DNA from: Neorhizobium galegae bv. officinalis
GTDB taxonomy: Bacteria; Pseudomonadota; Alphaproteobacteria; Rhizobiales; Rhizobiaceae
Reading direction: 5' to 3'
NCBI GenBank assembly: GCA_000985875.1
Contig: CCRI01000011.1
Location: 186,001-250,000 of the forward strand
Length of the DNA: 64,000 nt
Below are positions 41,532 through 49,092 of the stretch, piece by piece (position 1 is the stretch's first letter; each line of letters opens with the position of its first letter). Position numbers and translations under genes: made by a program. Under the pieces are notes generated by a model. That model worked only from the letters and a program-made list of their open reading frames with translations, was not told the DNA's origin and ran no database searches.

Positions 41532-42785
41532 TCACTCCACAATCTCCGCCGTCTCCAGCACGGCATGGAACAGCACGTCCGCTCCCGCCGCCGCCCATTC
41601 CTTGGAAATCTCCTCGGCCTCGTTGTGGCTGAGCCCGCCGACACAGGGGCACATGATCATCGTCGCGGGCGCAACCCTGGCGGCCCAGCAGGCGTCGTGG
41701 CCGGCGCCGGAGATGATGTTCATATGGCTGTAGCCGAGCTTTTCGGCGGCTTCGCGAACACGGCCGACCAGGACCGGATCGAAGGTCACCGGGTCGAAAT
41801 GGCCGACCGCCTCGACCGAACAGCCGACGCCGAGCGGTTCGCAGATTTCGGCGGCCTGTTTCTCGATCACCGCCCGCATGCGGTCGAGCTTTTCCTGGGA
41901 GGGCGTGCGGATGTCGACGGTGAACACCACCTTGCCCGGCAGCACGTTGCGGGAGTTCGGCGAGAAGAACACCTGGCCGACGCCGCCGACGGCGCCCGGC
42001 TGTTCGGACATCGCCACCGCCTGCACCATTTCGAGGATGCGGCCGAAGGCAAGGCCCGCATTGACGCGCAGGTTCATCGGCGTCGAGCCGGTATGCGCCT
42101 CGCGTCCGGTCAGGGTGAATTCCAGCCACCACAGGCCCTGACAGTGGGTGACGACGCCGATCTGCTTGTTCTCGGCTTCGAGGATCGGCCCCTGCTCGAT
42201 ATGATATTCGAAATAGGCATGCATCTTTCGGGCGCCGACCTCCTCGTCGCCGAGCCAGCCGATGCGCTTCAGCTCGTCGCCATAGGTCTTGCCCTCGGGG
42301 TCCTTGCGGCCATAGGCATAGTCGATCGAATGCACGCCGGCGAAGACGCCGGATGCCAGCATGGCGGGCGCGAACCGCGCGCCTTCCTCGTTCGCCCAGT
42401 TGGTGACGACGATCGGGTGCTTGGTCCTGATGCCGAGGTCGTTCATGGTGCGCACCACTTCCAGCGCGCCGAGCACGCCGAGAACGCCGTCATATTTGCC
42501 GCCGGTCGGCTGGGTGTCGAGATGGCTGCCGACATAGACGGGCAGTGCGTCCGGATCGGTGCCGGCGCGGGTGGCGAACATCGTGCCCATCTTGTCGACG
42601 CCGACGGTCATTCCCTCGGCCTCGCACCATGTCTTGAAGAGGTGGCGGCCTTCGCCGTCCGCGTCCGTCAGCGTCTGGCGATTGTTGCCGCCGGCAATGC
42701 CGGGACCGATCTTCGCCATGTCCATGAGCATGTCCCACAGACGATCGCCGTTGATGCGCAAGTTCTCGCCGGGTGCTGCCACCAT
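41532..42785 (-). CDS. Zn-dependent M20 hydrolase, N-carbamoyl-beta-alanine amidohydrolase type
   Basis: This 417-residue enzyme of the hydantoinase/carbamoylase family releases ammonia and CO2 from N-carbamoyl-beta-alanine, step three of pyrimidine degradation. The metal-binding motifs are GSHLDTQPTGGKYDG, WANEEGARFAP and EYHIEQGPILE, with the substrate-side SGAGHDACW. Allantoate amidohydrolase is a close relative, but no allantoin gene is nearby and the pyrimidine genes are. A RutR-like operator lies 136 bases upstream. The gene heads the minus-strand pyrimidine block. Annotation as pydC is reasonable. Confidence 0.93.
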   Translation of the reverse strand: MVAAPGENLRINGDRLWDMLMDMAKIGPGIAGGNNRQTLTDADGEGRHLFKTWCEAEGMTVGVDKMGTMFATRAGTDPDALPVYVGSHLDTQPTGGKYDGVLGVLGALEVVRTMNDLGIRTKHPIVVTNWANEEGARFAPAMLASGVFAGVHSIDYAYGRKDPEGKTYGDELKRIGWLGDEEVGARKMHAYFEYHIEQGPILEAENKQIGVVTHCQGLWWLEFTLTGREAHTGSTPMNLRVNAGLAFGRILEMVQAVAMSEQPGAVGGVGQVFFSPNSRNVLPGKVVFTVDIRTPSQEKLDRMRAVIEKQAAEICEPLGVGCSVEAVGHFDPVTFDPVLVGRVREAAEKLGYSHMNIISGAGHDACWAARVAPATMIMCPCVGGLSHNEAEEISKEWAAAGADVLFHAVLETAEIVE

Positions 42786-42920
42786 TTTTCAGTCCTCGCC
42801 TGTTTTTACGGCCACCCGTGCGGGCGGCATGCTTTTCGTTCCCATCGATCCTCCGCGCGCCCGTTTTGAAAAGAGCATGCGAAGATCGGCATTGCGTTTA
42901 TTCCGCTTGTCGCCGATAAT

Positions 42921-42936
42921 TTGACCGCTTGGTAAA
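42921..42936. promoter_or_regulatory. RutR-type operator between the ureidopropionase gene and the TetR gene
   Basis: TTGACCGCTTGGTAAA matches the RutR consensus TTGACCA-N2-TGGTCAA at 12 of 14 specified positions. It lies in the divergent promoter space, 136 bases upstream of the hydrolase start and 100 bases upstream of the TetR-family gene. The reverse complement of the site before preT (53676-53691) is identical at 13 of 16 positions. Confidence 0.75.
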
Positions 42937-43035
42937 ACATTACAATTTCCTCGGCTCCACTCAAGACGAAAATCACGAAAAATCCAGAGGAATTTCGAAA
43001 GCGCCGGGTGGACGCGGAAGAGGGCAAGGACAGGC

Positions 43036-43680
43036 ATGGCCATCCCGAGGGCGGCGAAGACGCAGAGACGCACGCGCATCCAGGAGGAGAAGGAGGAGCG
43101 CATCCTCGAAGCGGCGCTCGACGTGTTTTCCCAGAACGGTTTCCGCGGCGCCACGATCGACCAGATCGCCGAGGCAGCCGGCATGTCGAAACCGAACCTC
43201 CTCTATTATTTCCGCACCAAGGAGGCGATCCACCGCCAGCTGATCGACCGGGTCCTGTCCACCTGGCTGGAGCCGTTGCGCGCCTTCGATGCAGAGGGCA
43301 ATCCGGAATCGGAGATCCGCTCCTATATCCGCCGCAAGCTCGAAATGGCCCGCGATTTTCCGCGCGAAAGCCGGCTGTTCGCCAACGAAGTGCTACAGGG
43401 CGCGCCGCATATCGAGGACGAGCTGAAAGGCCCCTTGAAGGCGCTGGTCGATGAAAAGGCGGAGGTGATCCGCGCCTGGGCGCGATCGGGTAAGATCGCC
43501 AGATGCGATCCCTACCACCTGATCTTCTCGATCTGGTCGACCACCCAACATTATGCCGACTTCGACGTGCAGGTGCGCGCCGTGCTCGGCCAGGACTATG
43601 CAGGCGAGGGGCGTTTCGAGGATGCGGCCCGGTTTCTCGAACAGCTCTTCATAGACGGGCTGCGGGCGCGCAAAGCCTGA
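43036..43680 (+). CDS. rutR: TetR-family repressor of pyrimidine catabolism, RutR-like
   Basis: This 214-residue regulator has a TetR helix-turn-helix (about 28-65): RILEAALDVFSQNGFRGATIDQIAEAAGMSKPNLLYYF in parts, and a C-terminal ligand domain with TTQHYADFDVQV, which resembles E. coli RutR, the uracil- and thymine-responsive regulator. It is divergent from the pyrimidine operon. Two matching operators, one in its own promoter region and one before preT, support its role in controlling both. No other regulator is present nearby. The start at 43036 has AGGACAGGC before it. Confidence 0.88.
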   Translation: MAIPRAAKTQRRTRIQEEKEERILEAALDVFSQNGFRGATIDQIAEAAGMSKPNLLYYFRTKEAIHRQLIDRVLSTWLEPLRAFDAEGNPESEIRSYIRRKLEMARDFPRESRLFANEVLQGAPHIEDELKGPLKALVDEKAEVIRAWARSGKIARCDPYHLIFSIWSTTQHYADFDVQVRAVLGQDYAGEGRFEDAARFLEQLFIDGLRARKA

Positions 43681-43705
43681 TCTTCACCTCAAAGCCCCAA
43701 ACGAA

Positions 43706-43730
43706 AAACGCCGGCGCGAGGCCGGCGTTT
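43706..43730. terminator. Bidirectional terminator between rutR and glnII
   Basis: Ten-base stem arms AAACGCCGGC (43706-43715) and GCCGGCGTTT (43721-43730) surround GCGAG. T-rich tails follow on both strands. It lies between the convergent rutR and glnII genes. Confidence 0.8.
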
Positions 43731-43753
43731 CCGTATTGTCGCGTGCGGCCTTA

Positions 43754-44791
43754 TCAGGCGGCAGCGGAAGCCCGGTTGGTCGGGACTTCGGCGATCGTCT
43801 TCAGAACCTGAGAAGCGATCTGGTAGGGGTCGCCCTGGGAGTTCGGACGGCGGTCTTCCAGATAGCCCTTGTAGTCGTTCTTGATGAACGAGTGCGGCAC
43901 GCGGATCGAGGCACCGCGGTCGGCAACGCCGTAGGAGAACTTGTTCCACGGAGCCGTTTCGTGCTTGCCGGTCAGGCGCTTGTCGTTGTCCGGACCGTAG
44001 ACGGCGATGTGGTCCATCATGTTCTTGTCGAAGGCAGCCATGAGCGCTTCAAAATAGTCCTTGCCGCCAACTTCGCGCATGTACTTGGTCGAGAAGTTGC
44101 AGTGCATGCCCGAGCCGTTCCAGTCGGTGTCGCCGAGCGGCTTGCAGTGATATTCGATATCGATGCCGTACTTTTCAGTCAGGCGCTGCAGCAGGTAGCG
44201 TGCCATCCAGATCTGGTCGGCGGCCTTCTTGGAGCCCTTGCCGAAAATCTGGAATTCCCACTGGCCCTTGGCCACTTCGGCATTGATGCCTTCGTGGTTG
44301 ATGCCGGCGGCGAGGCAAAGGTCGAGATGCTCTTCGACGATTTCGCGGGCGACGTCACCAACGTTCGAGTAACCGACGCCGGTGTAATACGGGCCCTGCG
44401 GAGCCGGGTAACCCTGTTCAGGGAAGCCGAGCGGACGGCCGTTCTGGTAGAAGAAGTATTCCTGTTCGAAGCCGAACCAGGCATCCTCGTCGTCGAGAAT
44501 GGTCGCACGGGCATTCGAGGCATGCGGCGTGACGCCATCCGGCATCATGACTTCGCACATGACCAGCGCGCCGTTGGTGCGGGCCGGATCCGGATAAAGC
44601 GCAACCGGCTTCAGCACGCAATCGGACGAGCGGCCTTCGGCCTGCATGGTCGACGAACCGTCGAAGCCCCACAGCGGCAGCTGTTCGAGCGTCGGGAAGG
44701 TGTCGAATTCCTTGATCTGCGTCTTGCCACGCAGGTTCGGTACCGGGGTATACCCGTCGAGCCAGATGTACTCGAGCTTATACTTGGTCAT
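43754..44791 (-). CDS. glnII: Glutamine synthetase type II
   Basis: This 345-residue enzyme makes glutamine from glutamate and ammonium with ATP. It is of the eukaryotic type found in rhizobia, recognised by LEYIWLDGY, LPLWGFDGSST, AWFGFEQEYFF, NAEVAKGQWEFQIF, DWNGSGMHCNFSTK and RRPNSQGDPY. It is induced under nitrogen limitation. A near-perfect sigma-54 promoter lies at 44882-44897, about 90 bases upstream. The divergent gstI gene encodes an inhibitor of its translation in R. leguminosarum. Ammonium from urea and pyrimidines would flow into this enzyme. Confidence 0.97.
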   Translation of the reverse strand: MTKYKLEYIWLDGYTPVPNLRGKTQIKEFDTFPTLEQLPLWGFDGSSTMQAEGRSSDCVLKPVALYPDPARTNGALVMCEVMMPDGVTPHASNARATILDDEDAWFGFEQEYFFYQNGRPLGFPEQGYPAPQGPYYTGVGYSNVGDVAREIVEEHLDLCLAAGINHEGINAEVAKGQWEFQIFGKGSKKAADQIWMARYLLQRLTEKYGIDIEYHCKPLGDTDWNGSGMHCNFSTKYMREVGGKDYFEALMAAFDKNMMDHIAVYGPDNDKRLTGKHETAPWNKFSYGVADRGASIRVPHSFIKNDYKGYLEDRRPNSQGDPYQIASQVLKTIAEVPTNRASAAA

Positions 44792-44881
44792 ATTTTATCT
44801 CTCAGGCCGTGACGTTCATGGTTGAGCCATCCTGAGGAGCGGCATCGACAGGATACCGTGCCTCCGGGGTATCTGAGAGAA

Positions 44882-44897
44882 CGCATTTCCCGTGCCA
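44882..44897 (-). promoter_or_regulatory. Sigma-54 promoter of glnII
   Basis: On the minus strand the sequence TGGCACGGGAAATGCG has the exact GG/GC spacing and matches TGGCAC-N5-TTGCA at all but two bases. Transcription would start near 44871, leaving an 80-base leader before the glnII start. This agrees with known NtrC/sigma-54 control of glnII in rhizobia. Confidence 0.85.
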
Positions 44898-45038
44898 GTT
44901 TGCGCGCAAGAGGTGGTTCTGGGTTAAAAAAGTGTGAATGACCGCGGTCGCCGGAGCGCCGAAGGAGGGCGGCAGTCCCGTAAATGAGGACGCTCTCATA
45001 AAAATCCACGGGTTTTGACGACTCTGTGACGATTGCCC

Positions 45039-45064
45039 GGAACCGGGGTCGGTTGGCACACGTT
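45039..45064 (+). promoter_or_regulatory. EcfG-type promoter candidate upstream of gstI
   Basis: GGAAC at 45039-45043, 17 bases, then CGTT at 45061-45064 fits the general-stress sigma factor consensus GGAAC-N16-17-CGTT. It points toward gstI, 174 bases from its start. About one match per 64 kb is expected by chance on both strands, so position is the main support. Confidence 0.4.
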
Positions 45065-45167
45065 TCCCTGTCGCAGGTTCCTGCGAGCAAAATAGACCGC
45101 AAGGATAGCCATGCCGCTAAATTAGCGCCTAGCGCTGGTCGATAAAATGATATAAAATCATGCAATA

Positions 45168-45184
45168 AGCACAAAAAATGTGCA
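45168..45184. promoter_or_regulatory. NtrC-type binding site upstream of gstI
   Basis: AGCACAAAAAATGTGCA fits the GCAC-N7-GTGC NtrC dyad seen in the enteric consensus TGCACCAAAATGGTGCA. It ends 54 bases before the gstI start, a repressing position. In R. leguminosarum, NtrC is reported to repress gstI, which fits. Confidence 0.7.
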
Positions 45185-45237
45185 GATTTGTGCTCTGTGC
45201 GTGTTTGAATGCACTTTTGAAGTTAGGAGACGATAGG

Positions 45238-45435
45238 ATGACAATTCACATCCATCGTGAGTCAGCAACCATCTACCAGTTTCCGGTTCGTCCGAGACGG
45301 CGGTTGGATAACGGCCGGACCGTGCCGACCGGAATCCATGATGTTGCACTGAGCGTCGTCGATACCAATTGCTGGTACCACGACGAGGCAGTGCGGGATT
45401 CGGAGCCCAAGAACGACCAGCCGAAGCCCTGCTGA
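45238..45435 (+). CDS. gstI: GstI, glutamine synthetase II translation inhibitor (DUF2735)
   Basis: This 65-residue protein matches rhizobial DUF2735/GstI in position, size and its N-terminal HRESATIYQFPVRPR, with a later WYHDEAVRDSEP segment. In R. leguminosarum the divergent gstI product (63 residues) blocks translation of glnII mRNA when nitrogen is abundant. The start at 45238 follows AGGAGA by eight bases. An NtrC-type site lies just upstream, so expression should fall when nitrogen is limiting and allow GlnII synthesis. The identity is established knowledge plus position, not proven here. Confidence 0.82.
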   Translation: MTIHIHRESATIYQFPVRPRRRLDNGRTVPTGIHDVALSVVDTNCWYHDEAVRDSEPKNDQPKPC

Positions 45436-45451
45436 CCCATAGATGATAAAA

Positions 45452-45475
45452 GGCCGCGCCATTGATGACGCGGCC
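45452..45475. terminator. Terminator between gstI and the YeiH-family gene
   Basis: Arms GGCCGCG (45452-45458) and CGCGGCC (45469-45475) form the stem. The minus strand continues with TTTTATC, so it serves the YeiH gene and may also stop gstI transcripts. Confidence 0.7.
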
Positions 45476-45499
45476 CCTGTCTCTTCGATCTGTTTTTCC

Positions 45500-46540
45500 T
45501 TAGAATGCGAACAGCTTCAGCATCGCGTAGCCGAAAACCGCGATGAACAGCCAGCCGAACGCGCCGAGCGCCAGCGGCCGCCAGCCTTCCGCCTTCAATT
45601 TGCGTATATCGGTCTGCAGGCCCATGGCAGCGAGCGCCATCGACAGCAGGAAGCTTGTAGAGGTCACGAGCGTCTGGCTCACCCCTGCGGGAATGGCGAT
45701 CGCGCTGTTGGCCAGCATCATCCCGATAAAGCCGAGCACGAACCACGGCATCGGCGCCGAGGCCTTCGATGCTCCTTCCGCGCCGGAGCGCATGGCGAGC
45801 GCCAGCGTCATGATCAGCGGCGCCAGCATGACGACGCGGGCGAGCTTGGAGATGGTGCCATACTGGCCGGCGACATCGCCGCCCTGGAAGGAAGCGGCCA
45901 CCACCTGCGCGACTTCATGGATGGTCGAGCCGGTCCATAGGCCATAACCGCGGGCGTCGAGTCCGAGCGGAGCGGCCAGCAGCGGATAGGCAAGCATCGA
46001 CAGCGAGCCGAACAAGGTCACGCAGGCAACCGCATAAGCCACATGCTCCTGCTTGCCGCGCACCACCGTATTGGCGGCAATGACCGCAGAGGCGCCGCAG
46101 ACCGAGGTGCCGGCGGCGATCAGGTCGGTCAGCGAGCGATCGACACCCATCGCCCGCCCGACCACGCGGATTGCCACGAAGGTGGCCACGAGCGTCAGCG
46201 CCACCATCGCAAGGCCGGCGCTGCCGAGCGAGAGGATCTGGCCTGCCGTCACCTGCAGGCCGAGCAGCACGATGCCGAAGCGCAGGATGCGCTTCAGCGA
46301 AAAGCCGATGCCGGGTTCGACGGCTGCCGGGACAGGCGCCAGATTGCGGATCAGCATGCCGAAAACGATCGACAGGATCAGCGGGCTCAGCGTCATCCAT
46401 CCGGTCAGGTTGCGGATGGTGAGGGAGGCCGTGGCGATTGCGGCGGTCAGCAGAAGTCCGGGAAGAAGCTGGGCGAAAACCGGCCAATGGGGCGAGGAGA
46501 GGTGGGCGCGCTGTTCCGCAGTTGGCTGGATCGGCTTCAT
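45500..46540 (-). CDS. YeiH-family putative sulfate/sulfite exporter
   Basis: This 346-residue protein has about ten hydrophobic segments with the YeiH (UPF0324) pattern: PLILSIVFGMLIRNL, GIVLLGLQVTAGQIL, GTSVCGASAVIAANTVV and TGSTIHEVAQVVAAS. It sits in the inner membrane. The family is annotated as a sulfate exporter, without firm proof. It is divergent from a LysR gene, the same pairing as yeiH-yeiE in E. coli, so its expression is probably controlled by that regulator. Confidence 0.88.
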   Translation of the reverse strand: MKPIQPTAEQRAHLSSPHWPVFAQLLPGLLLTAAIATASLTIRNLTGWMTLSPLILSIVFGMLIRNLAPVPAAVEPGIGFSLKRILRFGIVLLGLQVTAGQILSLGSAGLAMVALTLVATFVAIRVVGRAMGVDRSLTDLIAAGTSVCGASAVIAANTVVRGKQEHVAYAVACVTLFGSLSMLAYPLLAAPLGLDARGYGLWTGSTIHEVAQVVAASFQGGDVAGQYGTISKLARVVMLAPLIMTLALAMRSGAEGASKASAPMPWFVLGFIGMMLANSAIAIPAGVSQTLVTSTSFLLSMALAAMGLQTDIRKLKAEGWRPLALGAFGWLFIAVFGYAMLKLFAF

Positions 46541-46626
46541 GATTTTTCCACGAGAGTCTCTATTCGTCGAAAACCATTCTCTCTTTTACAGAAACACAAA
46601 TCCAATCGATAAGTTTTCTGATATCG

Positions 46627-46641
46627 TTCGCTAAAAGCGAA
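46627..46641. promoter_or_regulatory. LysR-type operator candidate
   Basis: TTCGCT-AAA-AGCGAA is a 15-base dyad with the T-N11-A core of LysR sites. It lies 12 bases upstream of the LysR gene start, in the space shared with the YeiH gene, so it may serve autoregulation. Confidence 0.5.
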
Positions 46642-46653
46642 TGGTGTTGTACA

Positions 46654-47553
46654 ATGACTCTCGATCAGCTCCGAATTTTTCTGGAAGTCGCCGCCCGCGA
46701 ACATGTGACTCGCGCGGCCGAGGCGTTGAACCTGACGCAGTCGGCGGTGAGCGCGGCGATCTCGGCGCTGGAGGCGCGGCATGCCGTGATCCTGTTCAAC
46801 CGGGTCGGGCGGCGGATCGAGCTTACCGAAGCGGGAAAACTCTTCGTGCCGGAGGCGCGCGCCGTTTTGGAACGGGCACAGACTGCCGAGCACGTGCTTG
46901 CCGATCTCGGCGGCTCGGCCTCGGGCATCCTGCGCGTCCATGCCAGCCAGACGGTGGCGAGCTATTGGCTGCCGGCTCGCCTTGTCAGCTATCACGAGCG
47001 GTTTCCGCGCGTCGATCTGCGGCTCACCGTCGGCAATACCCAGAGTGCGGCCGAGGCGGTGCTGACAGGCGCGGCGGAACTCGCGGTCGTCGAGGGCGAG
47101 GTGTTTCTGGCGGGGCTCAAACGCCGCAAGGTGGCGGAGGATAGGCTGGTCCTGGTCGTGGGCAGCCGCCACCCCTGGGCGGACGGCCGCAAGATCCGCT
47201 CCAGCGATCTTCTTGAAACCAACTGGATCATGCGCGAACGGGGATCCGGCACCCGTTCGGCCTTCGAGGCACAGCTCATCAATCTCGGCATCGAGCCACA
47301 GTCATTGTCCGTTGTGCTTGAAATGCCGTCGAACGAAGCGGCGATGGCCGCGGTGGAGGCGGGGTTGAGCGCAACGGTGCTTTCAAGCCGGGCAGCGTCG
47401 TCCCACTCCTTCTCCGGCCGGTTTCACATTGCCGATTTCCCGATGCCGCTCCGTCAGTTCTCGGCGATCTTTCATGGCGAACGCCACGTCACCCGGGCGC
47501 TGCGCGCCATGCTCGACCTGCTGAACGAGCCTGCGAAAGACGGCTCCCGCTGA
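46654..47553 (+). CDS. LysR-family transcriptional regulator (YeiE/CysB-like)
   Basis: This 299-residue protein has an N-terminal helix-turn-helix (MTLDQLRIFLEVAAREHVTRAAEALNLTQSAVSAAISAL in parts) and a periplasmic-binding-like effector domain from about residue 90. The divergent YeiH-family gene makes YeiE the best comparison; in E. coli YeiE senses sulfite. Ligand and regulon here are inferred. No other gene is in the unit. Confidence 0.87.
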   Translation: MTLDQLRIFLEVAAREHVTRAAEALNLTQSAVSAAISALEARHAVILFNRVGRRIELTEAGKLFVPEARAVLERAQTAEHVLADLGGSASGILRVHASQTVASYWLPARLVSYHERFPRVDLRLTVGNTQSAAEAVLTGAAELAVVEGEVFLAGLKRRKVAEDRLVLVVGSRHPWADGRKIRSSDLLETNWIMRERGSGTRSAFEAQLINLGIEPQSLSVVLEMPSNEAAMAAVEAGLSATVLSSRAASSHSFSGRFHIADFPMPLRQFSAIFHGERHVTRALRAMLDLLNEPAKDGSR

Positions 47554-47593
47554 TCTCCGGCCGCATCCCCCCAGATTTACATACCCTATGTGT

Positions 47594-47631
47594 GAACGAT
47601 AAAATTTAATTCGTTCAATATTATCGAACGA
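47594..47631. promoter_or_regulatory. Triple GAACGA motif upstream of the small-protein array
   Basis: GAACGA occurs at 47594-47599, its complement TCGTTC at 47611-47616 and GAACGA again at 47626-47631, in an AT-rich run. The arms form two overlapping dyads. The site lies about 145 bases before the first small exported-protein gene and just past the LysR gene. Binding by an unknown regulator is possible. Confidence 0.4.
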
Positions 47632-47774
47632 TACGTCTGCAACTTGCTGCCTATTCGCGGCGGCCGACTTGCACCATCTTGAGCATCAGAAGCGCGGCAA
47701 CGAGCTTCGAGACAAGATCAAACACAGAGAGGGGCTTCGAGAAACTCGGGTCCACCACATCAAGGAAGACGACA

Positions 47775-47996
47775 ATGAACAGAATTTCCTCCGCCATTGC
47801 TGCAGCCCTCATCGCTTCGGCCTCATTCGGCACTGCCGCTCTTGCCGAAGGCGACTATTACCAGGGCGTCCAGAACGCTCCTGCTGCTTCGGCCGCCGTT
47901 GACCGCATCAGCACCGGCAGCATCAGCCAGAGCGACAAGGTCCAGGTGGACGTCAACAGCGGCGACTATTTCGACGGCGCAAACCGTCCGAACTAA
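47775..47996 (+). CDS. Small exported protein, array member 1
   Basis: This 73-residue protein has a Sec signal (MNRISSAIAAALIASASF, cleaved near ALA-E) and a short mature part of about 50 residues. GDYYQGV near the mature start and GDYFDGANRPN at the end bracket a VDRISTGSI segment. Three relatives follow on the same strand. It is the most divergent copy. I do not recognise the family with certainty; a resemblance to small rhizobial exported proteins such as DUF680 is an unchecked guess. Function is unknown. Confidence 0.75.
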   Translation: MNRISSAIAAALIASASFGTAALAEGDYYQGVQNAPAASAAVDRISTGSISQSDKVQVDVNSGDYFDGANRPN

Positions 47997-47998
47997 CC

Positions 47999-48090
47999 GC
48001 AGCTCATTCAAGACACCGAAACAATCTCCGCAGGCCAGGTCGCAAACTTTGAAGCCGCGGGTAACTCTGAAGGGACTACCATCATGACCA
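47999..48090. repeat. Array spacer repeat, copy A
   Basis: This 92-base block, running from GCAGCTCATTCAAGACACC to the start of array member 2, is repeated at 48638-48729 with only two base changes. It includes the GAAGGGACT ribosome-binding region. The two copies show that a unit of about 640 bases was duplicated. Confidence 0.9.
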
Positions 48091-48311
48091 AAATCACTTC
48101 CGCAATCGCCGCAGCTCTGATCGCTTCGGCCTCGTTCGCTTCCGTCGCTCTTGCTGACGGCGACTATTACGAAGGCGCCTCCAAGGCTTCCGCTACCGTC
48201 GACCACGTTCAGACCGGCAGCATCGGCCAGAAGGCCGACGCTCAGAAGGCCAACATCCAGGACGACGTCAACAGCGGTGACTATTTCGACGGCGCCAACC
48301 GCCCGAACTAA
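48084..48311 (+). CDS. Small exported protein, array member 2
   Basis: This 75-residue protein has a Sec signal (MTKITSAIAAALIASASF, cleavage near ALA-D) and a mature part with GDYYEGASKASATVDHVQTG, GSIGQKADAQKANI and a final GDYFDGANRPN. It differs from member 4 at about eleven positions. Its upstream region is the first copy of the duplicated spacer. It was probably the template for member 4, or the reverse. The function is unknown; two G-D-Y-aromatic-x-G-A motifs suggest an internal repeat with a binding or structural role. Confidence 0.78.
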   Translation: MTKITSAIAAALIASASFASVALADGDYYEGASKASATVDHVQTGSIGQKADAQKANIQDDVNSGDYFDGANRPN

Positions 48312-48407
48312 AAATCGTGCGCGCCGTGAAACTGAAATCCATCCGGCTCCGTATCCCCCACCGAACGTAACGCAGACCGGACTTCCAAACCTAAAAGGAC
48401 AAAGACA

Positions 48408-48635
48408 ATGACCAAGATCACTTCCGCAATCGCCGCAGCTTTCATCGCTTCAGTTTCGTTTGCCGGCGCAGCTTTCGCTGACGAAGGCGACTATTTCCAG
48501 GGCGTTTCCAAGGCTTCCGCCATGGTCGACCAGATGCAGACCGGCAGCATTGCCAAGGACCAGCAGAACGCCAACCAGATCCCCGCTCCGATCGGTCGTG
48601 GCGACTACTTTGAAGGCGCCAACCGCCCGAACTAA
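48408..48635 (+). CDS. Small exported protein, array member 3
   Basis: This 75-residue protein keeps the Sec signal and the GDYFQGVSKASAMVDQMQTG opening and the final GDYFEGANRPN, but the middle is changed (SIAKDQQNANQIPAPIGR). Its spacer (48312-48407) differs from the other two. An AAAAGGAC ribosome-binding site precedes the ATG. The pattern fits duplication of a two-gene unit (members 1-2 into 3-4) followed by divergence. Confidence 0.77.
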   Translation: MTKITSAIAAAFIASVSFAGAAFADEGDYFQGVSKASAMVDQMQTGSIAKDQQNANQIPAPIGRGDYFEGANRPN

Positions 48636-48637
48636 CT

Positions 48638-48729
48638 GCAGCTCATTCAAGATACCGAAACAATCTCCGCAGGCCAGGTCGCAAACTTTGAAGCCGCGGG
48701 TAACTCTGAAGGGACTACAATCATGACCA
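48638..48729. repeat. Array spacer repeat, copy B
   Basis: Second copy of the 92-base block at 47999-48090, differing at two positions (C to T near 48653 and C to A near 48719). It leads directly into array member 4. Confidence 0.9.
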
Positions 48730-48950
48730 AGATCACTTCCGCCATCGCCGCAGCCTTCATCGCTTCGGCTTCGTTCGCCACCGCAGCTCTCGCTGAAGGC
48801 GATTATTATGACGGCGCCTCCAAGGCTTCCGCCACCATCGACCAGGTCCAGACCGGCAGCATCGGCCAGAAGGCAGACGCTCAGAAGGCCAACATCCAGG
48901 CCGACGTCAACAGCGGCGATTATTTCAACGGCGCAAATCGCCCGAGCTAA
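48723..48950 (+). CDS. Small exported protein, array member 4
   Basis: This 75-residue protein is nearly the same as member 2: signal peptide, GDYYDGASKASATIDQVQTG, GSIGQKADAQKANI and a final GDYFNGANRPS. It follows the second spacer copy. A strong terminator at 48977-48998 follows, so the array is probably transcribed toward this end as one or several messages. Confidence 0.78.
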   Translation: MTKITSAIAAAFIASASFATAALAEGDYYDGASKASATIDQVQTGSIGQKADAQKANIQADVNSGDYFNGANRPS

Positions 48951-48976
48951 CGTGCATCGCATGACTGAAACGAAGA

Positions 48977-48998
48977 AGGCCCGGCAACCGCCGGGCCT
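48977..48998 (+). terminator. Rho-independent terminator of the small-protein array
   Basis: Arms AGGCCCGGC (48977-48985) and GCCGGGCCT (48990-48998) with a four-base loop are followed by CTTTGTTTTTT. It is placed 27 bases after array member 4. Confidence 0.9.
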
Positions 48999-49092
48999 CT
49001 TTGTTTTTTGTACTCGTTCTTCAGGCAATTCGCATGTGTTCCGGGTCGTGATATAATCGCCGCATCGAAAGAAGTCTTGGGAGGCAAAAGCC

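Larger units (their letters stand above)
44898..45237. other. glnII-gstI intergenic region, upstream part
   Basis: No gene is supported here. An inverted repeat TCGCAGG-TT-CCTGCGA lies at 45071-45086. An EcfG-type match and an NtrC-type site pointing to gstI are listed separately. The remainder near 45140-45180 is AT-rich, consistent with promoter DNA. Confidence 0.5.

Noticed and set aside
45071..45086. TCGCAGG-TT-CCTGCGA as a second NtrC site
   Set aside because: It lacks the GCAC-N7-GTGC pattern; it is kept only as an unexplained inverted repeat.
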